From Kroppenstedtia guangzhouensis (lineage in GTDB: Bacteria; Bacillota; Bacilli; Thermoactinomycetales; DSM-45169), in contig NZ_BMEX01000011.1 in the NCBI RefSeq assembly GCF_014637345.1, forward strand, positions 8,702-72,701: 64,000 nucleotides of DNA, read 5' to 3'. This document shows, in pieces, positions 8,422 through 17,329 of the stretch (position 1 is its first letter; the number at the start of each line of letters is the position of its first letter). The position numbers were made by a program, and so were the translations under genes. A model generated the notes under the pieces. It made no database searches. It was not told the origin of the DNA and saw only the letters and a list, made by a program, of their open reading frames with translations.

Positions 8422-9228
8422 TTATTGGTTGGTTCCGTTCCCTTCTCCGGTGTTTGAATCGGTTTGTCCCTGGGCAGCAGGATCCCGATCATCATGAACC
8501 TCTTCCTCTGAAGGGTTTTGTCCCTGTTGAGGGACCTGTAGCTTTTGTTGAGGATCAGGCTTCTTTTTACTCTCTTTATCAGCCCCATTTTTTGCGCTGG
8601 GAGCTTTCAACACCCGAATGGACATGGCGAAGTTTTGTTTGTGAATCAGCTTCCTCGCTTCTTCCAAGGAAACCTCCAAACCGACACCGGTCACATTTCC
8701 ATTATTGTCTTCCGCCACCCCGACGATCGGTACATCCCGCATAAAGATCTCCGTCTCCGCGCCTCCATCTTTTTGGTCTGAAACAACCAAGTCCACCCGA
8801 TCGTTGATTTCCAGAGAACCGTCAAACAAAACCTTGTCGGACTGGGAGAGGGTCACCATCCGTTTATCGTCAGCCGTCAGGAATGATTTTGCCTTCAATA
8901 TATTGTCCGTCAACAATTCACCTTCTGAAAGCGGTACAACAGAAACCAGTTGATCGATCGGGAATGTATAATCCCCCACTTGAACGGCATCCAAACTGGT
9001 AACCGAAGATTCCTGAACAAATTGGGCAGGTACTTCCTTCGCTTCAAAGAAGTCCGGCCGTAGCGGTTCGCGGGAAGATATGCTTTTCTTGGCCACATAT
9101 ACAGTCGTCATATTCCCCAGTCTTGAATCCACCGCACTCACTTTCTGTAAAAACATGAACCCGGCAATCCCGGCCAATACCAATGCCAATACGAGAAATA
9201 TGATAGCCTTTCGTTTCGCATCTTGCAT
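8422..9228 (-). CDS. cpaB: CpaB/RcpC-like pilus assembly protein (SAF domain)
   Basis: A 268-residue protein with one N-terminal membrane helix (KAIIFLVLALVLAGIAGFMFL) and an exported SAF domain: VYVAKKSISSREPLRPDFFEAKEVP, then LSEGELLTDNIL. A second RcpC-like domain follows (MVTLSQSDKVLFDGSLEINDRVDLVV). The last 60 residues are hydrophilic, rich in Lys, Gln, Glu and Pro, and low in complexity, which fits a wall-spanning tail. In Gram-negative Tad systems CpaB acts with the secretin in the periplasm; no secretin is expected in a Gram-positive, so here it probably contacts the wall or peptidoglycan (inference). Confidence 0.88.
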   Translation of the reverse strand: MQDAKRKAIIFLVLALVLAGIAGFMFLQKVSAVDSRLGNMTTVYVAKKSISSREPLRPDFFEAKEVPAQFVQESSVTSLDAVQVGDYTFPIDQLVSVVPLSEGELLTDNILKAKSFLTADDKRMVTLSQSDKVLFDGSLEINDRVDLVVSDQKDGGAETEIFMRDVPIVGVAEDNNGNVTGVGLEVSLEEARKLIHKQNFAMSIRVLKAPSAKNGADKESKKKPDPQQKLQVPQQGQNPSEEEVHDDRDPAAQGQTDSNTGEGNGTNQ

Positions 9229-9270
9229 CGATTTGTTACACCTGCTTGTAATAGATTTTTAGACAGCAGT

Positions 9271-9729
9271 TTACAAAAGGACAACCCCGCCATAACTCAG
9301 CAAAGTGCCGACAAGTATAAACGGTGCGAAAGGAAACTCACTTTTCCCGGTGATACTGTTCCAGCGAAGCAGTTTCAGGAACAAGACATACATCGCGGCC
9401 AACACGTGGGATGATAGAAAAATGATAAAAAACGCCTTCCATCCCACCGCCAGACCAATCATCGCAAACAGCTTGACATCGCCTCCACCGATGGAGCGCT
9501 CGTCGGTCCAGGCGGCGATGGTCATCAACACGATGAAAACACCCAGTCCCGTCAACAGATAGTCCCACCAGGGCTCCGGCCGGTGGAAAAGTCGAATGAT
9601 CACCGCGGCGACCAGTCCGATCACGACAAATCGGTCGTAGATCAACCTCTCCCGAAGATCAGTGATCGTGGCTCCGATAAGGAGAAGGATCAAAATGACG
9701 TAAAGAAAGTGCTCAGCCAAATTCCTCAT
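9271..9729 (-). CDS. tadV: Type IV prepilin peptidase (TadV/CpaA, A24 family)
   Basis: A 152-residue polytopic protein with about four to five membrane helices and both catalytic Asp motifs of A24 peptidases: TDLRERLIYD near residue 24 and GGGDVKL near residue 82. It lacks the N-terminal methylase domain, as TadV/CpaA proteins do. It processes Flp prepilin and the TadE/TadG pseudopilins on the cytosolic side. It is the first gene of the tad operon, 42 bases before cpaB. The ribosome site before the ATG (AAGG) is close and weak, so a slightly different start is possible. Confidence 0.9.
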   Translation of the reverse strand: MRNLAEHFLYVILILLLIGATITDLRERLIYDRFVVIGLVAAVIIRLFHRPEPWWDYLLTGLGVFIVLMTIAAWTDERSIGGGDVKLFAMIGLAVGWKAFFIIFLSSHVLAAMYVLFLKLLRWNSITGKSEFPFAPFILVGTLLSYGGVVLL

Positions 9730-9778
9730 CCTTGAAGGAAAAGATTCTGAATTGGAAACACCTGCTTAATCATGAGCT

Positions 9779-9808
9779 ATTATATTCCCAACCAATTGGA
9801 AAACACAA
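9779..9808 (-). promoter_or_regulatory. Candidate sigma-A promoter of the tad operon
   Basis: Minus-strand TTGTGT, 18-base spacer, perfect TATAAT at 9779-9784, about 50 bases before the prepilin peptidase ATG. The -35 is only a partial match. It is the best promoter upstream of the operon. Confidence 0.55.
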
Positions 9809-10111
9809 CCGGTGAACAACAATTTACTACAAAGTGCCTATAGATAAAAGCTTTGATTCATGTGTTCATCTTCTTCAGGAGTGATTTAAGTTGCGTGGCG
9901 TTGTGCTCCTCCCGGTCACAGCTATGCCATCCAGCAAGAAAGTAACGACTGGCCACCCCGAAATCTGACTGTCTGGCAGGGACCAAGAATTTGGAAAGGA
10001 ACTAAAGCAGGATGTCAAGCACCACCAACGCGGGAACATAGGCATGTTAAGAACATTTTAGATTTAATCATCCGTGACCCTGACTTTCCAAGGCTGATTA
10101 ACTTGGATTTC
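9809..10111. other. Intergenic stretch, possible remnant frame
   Basis: No complete gene is seen. On the plus strand a frame stays open from about 9893 to 10151 (86 codons, including NDWPPRNLTVWQGPRIW and VKNILDLIIRDPDF) but has no start codon near its beginning and no ribosome site. It may be the tail of a decayed gene or chance; I do not recognise it. Confidence 0.3.
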
Positions 10112-10396
10112 TTATATCAATTGACGAGCCAGCTCCTTGCCTCCCGAGTTTAAAAACAGGCTGATTTGTTCCAGATCACTCTGTAAACGATTTATTTCAG
10201 CAGAACCCAAATATAAATTAGTTTTATAGTAGTCTCTGATTTTACGTAGCTCCGGATAGCTGTTCCATACTTCCGTTTCTCCGAATATATGGCGATGCAA
10301 TTCGGCTGGTATCTCCAATACTTTGATCAGGCCACCTTCCTGATCATACAGCAACATGTCCAATCCCATGTTTTCACCCCGAATGCTTATTTCCAA
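10112..10396 (-). CDS. Small hypothetical protein next to a SUKH gene
   Basis: A 94-residue soluble, acidic protein, not recognised. It has no membrane segment or signal. Two starts are possible: the ATG at 10394-10396 behind AAAGG (seven-base spacing), giving MEISIRGENMG, and an ATG nine codons later giving MGLDMLLYDQEGG behind GGGGTG; the second opening resembles many small cytoplasmic proteins. The C-terminal half is predicted helical (SAEINRLQSDLEQISLFLNSG). It lies 78 bases downstream of the SUKH-like gene on the same strand. By company it could be another immunity protein of a toxin system; that is inference from position and size only. Confidence 0.6.
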   Translation of the reverse strand: MEISIRGENMGLDMLLYDQEGGLIKVLEIPAELHRHIFGETEVWNSYPELRKIRDYYKTNLYLGSAEINRLQSDLEQISLFLNSGGKELARQLI

Positions 10397-10474
10397 TCCT
10401 TTTATAATAAAAACGTAACCACCTCCTTATACTTCAATTTGTTACCTCCAGGCAGAAATCCCCATGAATCAAGT

Positions 10475-10981
10475 CTACTGATACCTTAAATTGTGCAGAA
10501 ACCTCCCAAAACTGCTTTTAACCTCATAAAAGTGATTTTCTGTCTGATCCCATACCACCACTTCAGGATCCGAATCTTTATCGCTGTAATCCATGTGCAA
10601 GATCCGATCTCCTTTACATTGAGCAAAAGGAATGTAGCAGGTCCCCTGAAAATGTTTTTGGTGTATGGATCGGACGCTGTTTTCTTCATCCAAATCCTCC
10701 ATCCTCAGCAGGAAATCCACTTCTCTCCTTCCCTTTTCACCATAAAAGCAAGGGGCATAAGGAGAGCCACCGTGATGTTCCAGCACCAGCTTTTTGTAGC
10801 TGGGAGAGAGTGAAATCCCCCACTCTGTTTCCATTTGATCCAGATGGTTATTAAGGATACGAGGTAATGTTGAGTTTACTCCAGGGAACCAACCCAAATG
10901 AAAATGAAGTCTACCCAAAAACTCTTCAAAGCCGCCGGCGAGGACATACTCTGTGGACCCGGTTTCACTCCGTAGGATCAC
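10475..10981 (-). CDS. SMI1/KNR4 (SUKH) family protein, likely immunity protein
   Basis: A 168-residue protein read from a GTG. The part LDQMETEWGISLSPSYKKLVLEHHGGSPYAP is the SUKH core: a helix-rich start, the family's PxxYKxxLxxxNGG-like motif, then alternating strands, with DSDPEVVVWDQTENHFYEV near the end resembling the late SUKH strand region. SUKH proteins often serve as immunity proteins for contact-dependent or polymorphic toxins. No toxin gene is next to it here. The GTG has no clear ribosome site and lies close to the divergent zinc-ribbon gene, so the true start is uncertain and the gene may be shortened. Confidence 0.75.
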   Translation of the reverse strand: MILRSETGSTEYVLAGGFEEFLGRLHFHLGWFPGVNSTLPRILNNHLDQMETEWGISLSPSYKKLVLEHHGGSPYAPCFYGEKGRREVDFLLRMEDLDEENSVRSIHQKHFQGTCYIPFAQCKGDRILHMDYSDKDSDPEVVVWDQTENHFYEVKSSFGRFLHNLRYQ

Positions 10982-11003
10982 TGTATGTAAGGAGAGAGGT
11001 TGT

Positions 11004-11525
11004 ATGGAAAAACAATATTTGAGGTGTCCTAATTGCAGTGAAGGACAGATTTATCTCATGGAAGTATTAGGGGTCGAGCGCGGGTTTTATATTTGTTCCA
11101 ATTGTGAACGGTTTTGGAAAAGATTCGGAGCGTTAGAAATCTCTTTGGCTTCTGAATGGCGATGGCATGACTATTTGAAGAAGATGGGGATTTCTCCTTC
11201 CAACATGAAGGTAACCAAAAAGAAACCAATGGTCATTGTCGAGGAAGAGACCCCTGCGGATCAGCAGCTCCCCTCAAAAAATAAGGAGTATTTACTATGT
11301 CCGATCTGTGGGCAGTATGGAGTAATTCATCGAATGAGCATACAAGGTTTGAAGGAAGAGATTGATGCTTGTGAAGAATGTGATCTAGCATGGGAAAAGG
11401 GGACGGCACTTCAGATAGATTGCTTTACTTTGGATGAGTGTATCAAGAAAGCAGGAATCCCCTTCTCAAAAGTGGAAATAACCAAACGGAGACGTTTGGT
11501 TATAATGGAAGAGGATCAAGTGTAG
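11004..11525 (+). CDS. Duplicated zinc-ribbon protein, function unknown
   Basis: A 173-residue protein starting at the ATG at 11004 behind AAGGAGAGAGG; a longer frame exists but lacks a site. It is an internal tandem duplication. Each half of about 80 residues has the same order: YLxCPxC, about 20 residues later a second Cys pair (CSNC or CEEC), a segment with ALxI, LKKMGISPSNMKV or IKKAGIPFSKVEI, and a basic-then-hydrophobic end VIVEE or VIMEE. Each half should fold as one four-Cys zinc ribbon plus a helical tail. No known family is recognised. It is the only plus-strand gene of this patch and is divergent from the SUKH gene. Confidence 0.7.
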   Translation: MEKQYLRCPNCSEGQIYLMEVLGVERGFYICSNCERFWKRFGALEISLASEWRWHDYLKKMGISPSNMKVTKKKPMVIVEEETPADQQLPSKNKEYLLCPICGQYGVIHRMSIQGLKEEIDACEECDLAWEKGTALQIDCFTLDECIKKAGIPFSKVEITKRRRLVIMEEDQV

Positions 11526-11624
11526 AGGAACATCCGAGGAGAAAAACGTACTGGGATGCTACTATTCTACAGGAAGGAGGTCTATTTCATTGTTTTGAAG
11601 TATTTCACATTTCAAAGTATCGGT

Positions 11625-11762
11625 TCATATAGCAAATTCAGAGTCCTCGTCATCAATTTCCCATATGTTCAGCAACTCACTCTCACGCTCTTCTTTTGGC
11701 ATCTTCCCTAATTCATGTTGTACCATAACAGGATCAAGTCGGACAGAGGCATGGTACCCCAT
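11625..11762 (-). other. Short frame downstream of the broken gamma-glutamyltransferase
   Basis: A 45-codon minus-strand frame from an ATG at 11760-11762 to TGA at 11625, overlapping the end of the gamma-glutamyltransferase fragment in another frame. The product has a charged, helical look (GKMPKEERESELLNIWEIDD) unlike chance sequence. It may be the tail of a gene fused to the fragment by a deletion. Function unknown. Confidence 0.25.
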
Positions 11763-12214
11763 CTTTTGAGGGCGGTATCCAGCCCTTTCAATGTTCCGGG
11801 AACCCCGACGGCATTTCCGCGGGTGTGCCGGTCCTGGAAGGGGATGGGCTTGCCGTCCTCGCCGAGAAACATATCCGGGGTTGCGCTCATGGGGGCTCGT
11901 TCCCGGCTGTCCACGATCGTGATCTTCTTGCTTTTTTGATCATAGACCATCATAAACCCGCCACCGCCGATTCCGGACATCATCGGCTTGACCACATTCA
12001 GGGCAAATTGGATGGCGACAGCGGCATCCACCGCATTTCCTCCCTTTCGAAGAACTTGAGCTCCCACTTTGGAAGCCTCGGGATGGGCGCTGACCACCAT
12101 TCCGTCCCGGCCGACATCCACCTGCCGACAATCCTTCTCCCGATCAGGGGGAGCCGCCAGTACACCTGTGCAGGTGATGGAAAAAGTGAGAAGCAGACTC
12201 AGAGTGACCCACAA
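11708..12214 (-). pseudogene. Gamma-glutamyltransferase, N-terminal fragment
   Basis: The 168 residues match the start of a secreted gamma-glutamyltransferase: a signal peptide (LSLLLTFSITCTGVLA), then MVVSAHPEASKVGAQVLRKGGNAVDAAVA, MSGIGGGGFMMVYD, and VGVPGTLKGL, all hallmark parts of the large-subunit N-terminus. A full enzyme has about 550 residues, with a catalytic Thr at the start of the small subunit; here the match stops at GTMPLSDLI and the frame ends nine codons later, so neither the rest of the large subunit nor the catalytic subunit is present. The reading frame opens at TTG with AAGGGAGGG too far upstream, so the start may also be damaged. Confidence 0.85.
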
Positions 12215-12395
12215 CCACTGTTTTTTCCGGCCCGAATCGGACCCTCCCTTTCAGATGGTTATTGTCTACTTCCCCAAATATTCTGTAATCCATGTCTTCC
12301 TCCCCGAGAAAATCGAGTACAACCTCCCCGATCCAAAAGAGGAAAAAAGCTGTTTGCGATCGAAGAGAAGAGGAGACCCAACTTCTTCCTGACTC

Positions 12396-12423
12396 AGTCA
12401 ATCTTTTGTTAATCTTTCGTCAA
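12396..12423 (-). promoter_or_regulatory. Three spaced PhoP-like hexamers ahead of the first glycerophosphodiesterase
   Basis: Read on the minus strand: TTGACG, five bases, TTAACA, five bases, TTGACT, an 11-base period. The B. subtilis PhoP box is a set of TTNACA-like hexamers with about five-base gaps. The plus-strand gene starts 64 bases downstream, with a possible TTCTAAAT -10 at 12428-12435. Phosphate-starvation control would fit a phosphodiesterase. Confidence 0.5.
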
Positions 12424-12486
12424 CTAGTTCTAAATCTTCGATGGGTAGGATGTCCCTGGATGATTCTTTGGAAAGGATGGGTTCGG

Positions 12487-13362
12487 ATGAAAATTCATTG
12501 GAAGATCTGGTTGTCGGGAATGACCGCGGCGGGGCTGGTGGTGGCCGGGTTGACGACGGGTTCAGTTGTGGCCGCGAAGAAGAAGGAGGTGCTCAATGTG
12601 GCCCACCGGGGGGCTTCCGCCTATGCCCCGGAGCATACTCTTCCTTCCTATAAGCTGGGAGACAAGATGAAAGGAGATTACATTGAGATCGATCTGCAGA
12701 TGACCCAGGACGGCCACCTGATCTGCATGCACGATGAGACACTGGATCGAACCACCAACGGGAGCGGTCGGGTGAAGGATTACACCCTGGCACAGATCAA
12801 GGACTTGGATGCAGGCTCCTGGTTCAATGAAAAGTATCCCCAGTATGCCAAGCCGGAGTATGCGGGTCAGCAGGTGCCCACCCTGGACGAAGTGCTGGAT
12901 CATTTCGGTCCTCATAAGAAGTACTACATTGAAACGAAGGCACCCCATGTGTATCCGGGAATGGAAGAGAAGCTGCTCGACACTCTGGAGAGGCATCAGC
13001 TGTTGCGGAAGAATTCCCTGCGCAAAGGTCATGTGCTGATCCAGTCCTTCAGTCAGGAGAGTCTTTTGAAGATACATCGGTTGAATCCGGACATCCCCTT
13101 GGTCCAGCTTCTCTCCTATCCCACACCGGCCACCATCACCGATGAAGAGCTGGCATCCATCAAATCCTATGCCATCGGTGTCGGGCCCAACTTCCAGAGG
13201 ATCGATCGGGAGTATGTGCAGAAAGTGAGAAAGCACGGTTTGGATATCCACCCCTATACCGTCAACACCAAGGAAGATATGAGGAGGCTGATCGACTGGG
13301 GGGTCACCGGGATGTTCACCAACCATCCCGACCGACTGCGGGAAGTCCTGAAGGGACGGTAA
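12487..13362 (+). CDS. Secreted glycerophosphodiester phosphodiesterase (first copy)
   Basis: The start at ATG 12487 (MKIHWKIWLSG) sits ten bases after GGAAAGG and gives a signal peptide ending near VVAAKKK. The mature chain holds the GDPD signature: NVAHRGASAYAPEHT, then YIEIDLQMTQDGHLICMHDETLDRTTNGSG, a metal-binding YYIETKAP strand, and the closing HPYTVNTKEDMRRLIDWGVTGMFTNHPDRL. The enzyme cuts glycerophosphodiesters to glycerol 3-phosphate and an alcohol outside the cell; in Bacillus GlpQ also attacks teichoic acid. About 292 residues, normal length. A strong terminator follows the gene. It is a close paralog of the gene at 14613. Confidence 0.92.
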   Translation: MKIHWKIWLSGMTAAGLVVAGLTTGSVVAAKKKEVLNVAHRGASAYAPEHTLPSYKLGDKMKGDYIEIDLQMTQDGHLICMHDETLDRTTNGSGRVKDYTLAQIKDLDAGSWFNEKYPQYAKPEYAGQQVPTLDEVLDHFGPHKKYYIETKAPHVYPGMEEKLLDTLERHQLLRKNSLRKGHVLIQSFSQESLLKIHRLNPDIPLVQLLSYPTPATITDEELASIKSYAIGVGPNFQRIDREYVQKVRKHGLDIHPYTVNTKEDMRRLIDWGVTGMFTNHPDRLREVLKGR

Positions 13363-13380
13363 GCACAACGTCTTACAATC

Positions 13381-13415
13381 AAAAGCTCCGCACAGGTTTC
13401 CTGTGCGGAGCTTTT
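13381..13415 (+). terminator. Strong intrinsic terminator of the first glycerophosphodiesterase
   Basis: A 16-base-pair perfect stem (AAAAGCTCCGCACAGG with its complement) around a three-base loop, ending in TTTT. It starts 19 bases after the stop codon. Confidence 0.9.
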
Positions 13416-13562
13416 ACCATCTGTACAAACCCTCAAAGCGTTGCCAAAGGGAAAAAAGAATCATGATTGTGACAGTGCATGAGCCTGATCACAGAAATCA
13501 TCCCCCTCTGATCCAACGGGTGACAATGTTCATTCACATGAACATTTTTATACCCCCAATAG

Positions 13563-13582
13563 TAAAGCCCTGCATATGCAGG
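13563..13582 (-). terminator. Weak terminator after the toxin gene
   Basis: Palindrome CCTGCATATGCAGG just past the toxin stop, followed on the minus strand by GCTTTACT. The stem is good but the T run is short. Confidence 0.4.
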
Positions 13583-13590
13583 ACCTTTTC

Positions 13591-14001
13591 TTATTCATAA
13601 GACTTTATTATCTCCTCAAGGAACCTGCCAATCTCCTTTGCCCCATTATCCCCCTTGAATCTGTCTTCAGTGGTGAAGGCAACCATCATGGCTTCTACAT
13701 CATGGTTAGACATTTTCAGATTGTAGCCATTCCTTTTCAAGAACAACCACAAACAGGCAAAGGCAGTACACTTGTTCCCATTATTGAATATATGGTCTTG
13801 GATTATGGCTTGTGTGAGTGCCCCCACCTTATCCCAAATGGTGGGATAGAGCTCTCGTCCAAAGTACTCCGCCTGTGGTCTTAAAACTGCTGACATTAAC
13901 CGCTCAGGGTAGAGAACCCCCGCCTGATCTATATCATCAGTATCTTTCATTATTTTAATGTGAATGGCAATTACATCATTGAGTGTAAGGTATTTAACCA
14001 T
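13591..14001 (-). CDS. doc: Doc/Fic-family toxin with altered Fic motif
   Basis: A 136-residue protein matching the Doc branch of the Fic family in size and layout (TLNDVIAIHIKIM at the start). The Fic motif at residues 70-80 reads HIFNNGNKCTA. Doc proteins normally have HxFxNANKRT; the catalytic His70, Phe72 and Asn76/Lys77 are kept, but the conserved Arg after Lys is Cys78. Doc phosphorylates elongation factor Tu and stops translation. The ATG begins one base after the antitoxin stop, so the two are co-translated. The missing Arg may lower or change activity; the remaining fold looks intact. Confidence 0.85.
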   Translation of the reverse strand: MVKYLTLNDVIAIHIKIMKDTDDIDQAGVLYPERLMSAVLRPQAEYFGRELYPTIWDKVGALTQAIIQDHIFNNGNKCTAFACLWLFLKRNGYNLKMSNHDVEAMMVAFTTEDRFKGDNGAKEIGRFLEEIIKSYE

Positions 14002-14002
14002 T

Positions 14003-14266
14003 TTACTTGTCCTTCAGGTTCCTGATGGCTTCACCATACTCATCCATCAGTTCCTCCAAATCCTTCAACAACTGGGGATCAACCCCCAGTCTCTTGATGG
14101 GTCTTGCAGTAATGACCCCTGTTTGGGGATCAACAGAAACTTCATACTCATCTCCAGACTTGATATTGATTTTGTCTACAATGTCTTTGGGAATGCCTAA
14201 GCCAAGGCTGTTCCCCATCCTCCCAACTTTTCTGAACCCTCTCAGAGCCATATCCTTAACACTCAT
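14003..14266 (-). CDS. AbrB/MazE-like antitoxin of the Doc toxin
   Basis: An 87-residue protein from the ATG at 14264-14266 (MSVKDMALRGF), chosen for the GGAGG site before it; an upstream in-frame ATG exists but has no site. The central part GFRKVGRMGNSLGLGIPKDIVDKINIKSGDEYEV is a SpoVT/AbrB DNA-binding swapped-hairpin domain, and VITARPIKRLGVDP with a helical tail follows, the likely toxin-binding part. It lies directly before the toxin gene. Doc toxins are usually paired with Phd-type antitoxins; pairing with an AbrB-type protein is a less common combination. It should bind the palindrome at 14309-14331 and repress its own operon. Confidence 0.85.
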   Translation of the reverse strand: MSVKDMALRGFRKVGRMGNSLGLGIPKDIVDKINIKSGDEYEVSVDPQTGVITARPIKRLGVDPQLLKDLEELMDEYGEAIRNLKDK

Positions 14267-14282
14267 TTCTTTTTCCTCCATT

Positions 14283-14331
14283 CTGTACATCCCGTACTGT
14301 GATTATACACTGTACTTACAGGGAGTACAGT
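14283..14331 (-). promoter_or_regulatory. Promoter and palindromic operator of the toxin-antitoxin pair
   Basis: Minus-strand TATAAT at 14302-14307 is a perfect -10. Just upstream a perfect dyad, ACTGTACT-N7-AGTACAGT (14309-14331), covers the spacer and -35 area, whose hexamer CTGTAC is a poor -35. A further CTGTAC half-site lies at 14283-14288 near the likely transcript start. This arrangement fits autorepression by the antitoxin complex. Confidence 0.7.
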
Positions 14332-14612
14332 GCCGGAAACCCCACCGGAATATAAGTTATCGGCGGAAATAATGAGTTTCTACCCCCTCCATCATTCGTT
14401 ATCTAAATTTAAAAATACCCACCGTTTGTTTAATCCTCCAATGAGCTGCATGCTCGCCGTCTCGTGATGATTCCATGTATGATTACCGAACGAACTCCAG
14501 ATTCTCTTCAATTAGACTGTGTTCACCTTCAAAGAGAACCTTCTTCGGGAATGAGTTACCACTCCCCATGGCATCCTAAGCCTTGTACCTCGGCGGGAAG
14601 GGAGGGATGTCT
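14332..14612. other. Intergenic gap before the second glycerophosphodiesterase
   Basis: About 280 bases with no credible gene. No convincing promoter or PhoP-like repeat was found, unlike the gap before the first copy. Confidence 0.4.
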
Positions 14613-15494
14613 ATGGGCAAGTGCCGACATTGGTTGCGGGTCGGGATGGTGCTGCTTGTCTTGTTACCGGTTTTGGCGGGGACCGGGACGGCGGGGGAGG
14701 CGATTGGGAAGGACAAAGTGTGGAATATCGCCCACCGGGGAGCCTCCGGACATGCACCGGAGTCGACGCTTTCCGCCTATCAAATGGCCCGGCGGATGGG
14801 GGCAGACTGGGTGGAGTTGGACCTGCATCTGACAAGAGACGGGCAGCTGGTGGTGATCCATGATCAGACAGTGGATCGGACCACAAACGGAAAAGGGCCG
14901 GTACGAAGGTATACACTGGCACAGCTGAAACAGTTGGATGCCGGCTCTTGGTTTGGAAAAAAACATCCCCGTAAATGGAATCCGGAATTTCAGGGGCTTC
15001 GTATCCCCACTCTGGAAGAGGTTCTCCGACTCAAGAGGGGCAAAATCCGTTTCAGCATCGAGATCAAAAAGGGATCCGCCGGACCCGAGTTGGAAGGGAA
15101 ACTGATCCGCATGTTGGAAAAGCATCGTCTCCTGCCCGGAAAGGGGGAGACACCCCAAGTGATGATCATCTCCTTTGACCGGGCCAGCCTGAACCGGGTT
15201 CATCAGTTGATGCCCCGGGTCCCGCTGATCCAGCTCTTCCATTATCGGGAGGCCGGCTACCTCTCCCCCCGAACTTTTCGCCATATCGCCGCCTATGCCG
15301 ACGGAATCGGCTATGATCACCGGCGGATGAGCCGGGAAGATATCCGCCGGGCCCACCGCCACGGACTGGTGATCCATCCCTATACCGTCAACCACCCCCA
15401 GGACATGCGCCGATTGATCCGCTGGGGTGTCGACGGAATCGTGACCAACTATCCGGATCGGTTGAACAGGGTCTTAAACAAGGACGAAGGATGA
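14613..15494 (+). CDS. Secreted glycerophosphodiester phosphodiesterase (second copy)
   Basis: The start at ATG 14613 (MGKCRHWLRVGMVLL) gives a seven-base spacing from GGAGG; an ATG two codons earlier abuts the site. A signal peptide ends near LAGTGTAGEA. The mature chain repeats the GDPD motifs: NIAHRGASGHAPESTLSAY, WVELDLHLTRDGQLVVIHDQTVDRTTNGKG, FSIEIKKG and HPYTVNHPQDMRRLIRWGVDGIVTNYPDRL. About 293 residues. It is clearly homologous to the gene at 12487, and the pair probably arose by tandem duplication with the toxin-antitoxin pair landing between. Different substrates or different control could explain keeping both (inference). Confidence 0.92.
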   Translation: MGKCRHWLRVGMVLLVLLPVLAGTGTAGEAIGKDKVWNIAHRGASGHAPESTLSAYQMARRMGADWVELDLHLTRDGQLVVIHDQTVDRTTNGKGPVRRYTLAQLKQLDAGSWFGKKHPRKWNPEFQGLRIPTLEEVLRLKRGKIRFSIEIKKGSAGPELEGKLIRMLEKHRLLPGKGETPQVMIISFDRASLNRVHQLMPRVPLIQLFHYREAGYLSPRTFRHIAAYADGIGYDHRRMSREDIRRAHRHGLVIHPYTVNHPQDMRRLIRWGVDGIVTNYPDRLNRVLNKDEG

Positions 15495-15652
15495 GGCGGA
15501 ATTGAATCATCGGATACCAATCTCCCGATCATGCCACAACCTTCTATCAAATCACATCTCCCTCAACGAGAGGATCACAACCCTGTCCCTGGTTTGATCC
15601 AAACATCCCAACTTCTGTTACCCGATCCTTGCCCGTCGGTCACGATCTGCGA

Positions 15653-15697
15653 TTAAAAAATCCCAGTGTCCCAACCACCGGTTGGTTCACTGGGATT
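15653..15697 (-). terminator. Intrinsic terminator of the lysS operon
   Basis: Stem AAATCCCAGTG / CACTGGGATTT with an inner ACCAACCGGTGGTT hairpin, followed on the minus strand by TTTTTTAA. It lies directly after the lysS stop codon. Confidence 0.88.
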
Positions 15698-15701
15698 TCT
15701 G

Positions 15702-17276
<1,575 letters not shown>

Positions 17277-17287
17277 TCAATCGAGGA

Positions 17288-17309
17288 AAGCCGCCGTCAC
17301 ACGGCGGCC
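17288..17309 (-). terminator. Hairpin between dus and lysS
   Basis: Stem GCCGCCGT / ACGGCGGC with a short loop, followed on the minus strand by TTTCCTC. The T tract is poor, so it may only partly stop transcription. Confidence 0.5.
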
Positions 17310-17329
17310 GACTTCCATTCCAAAGGTTT

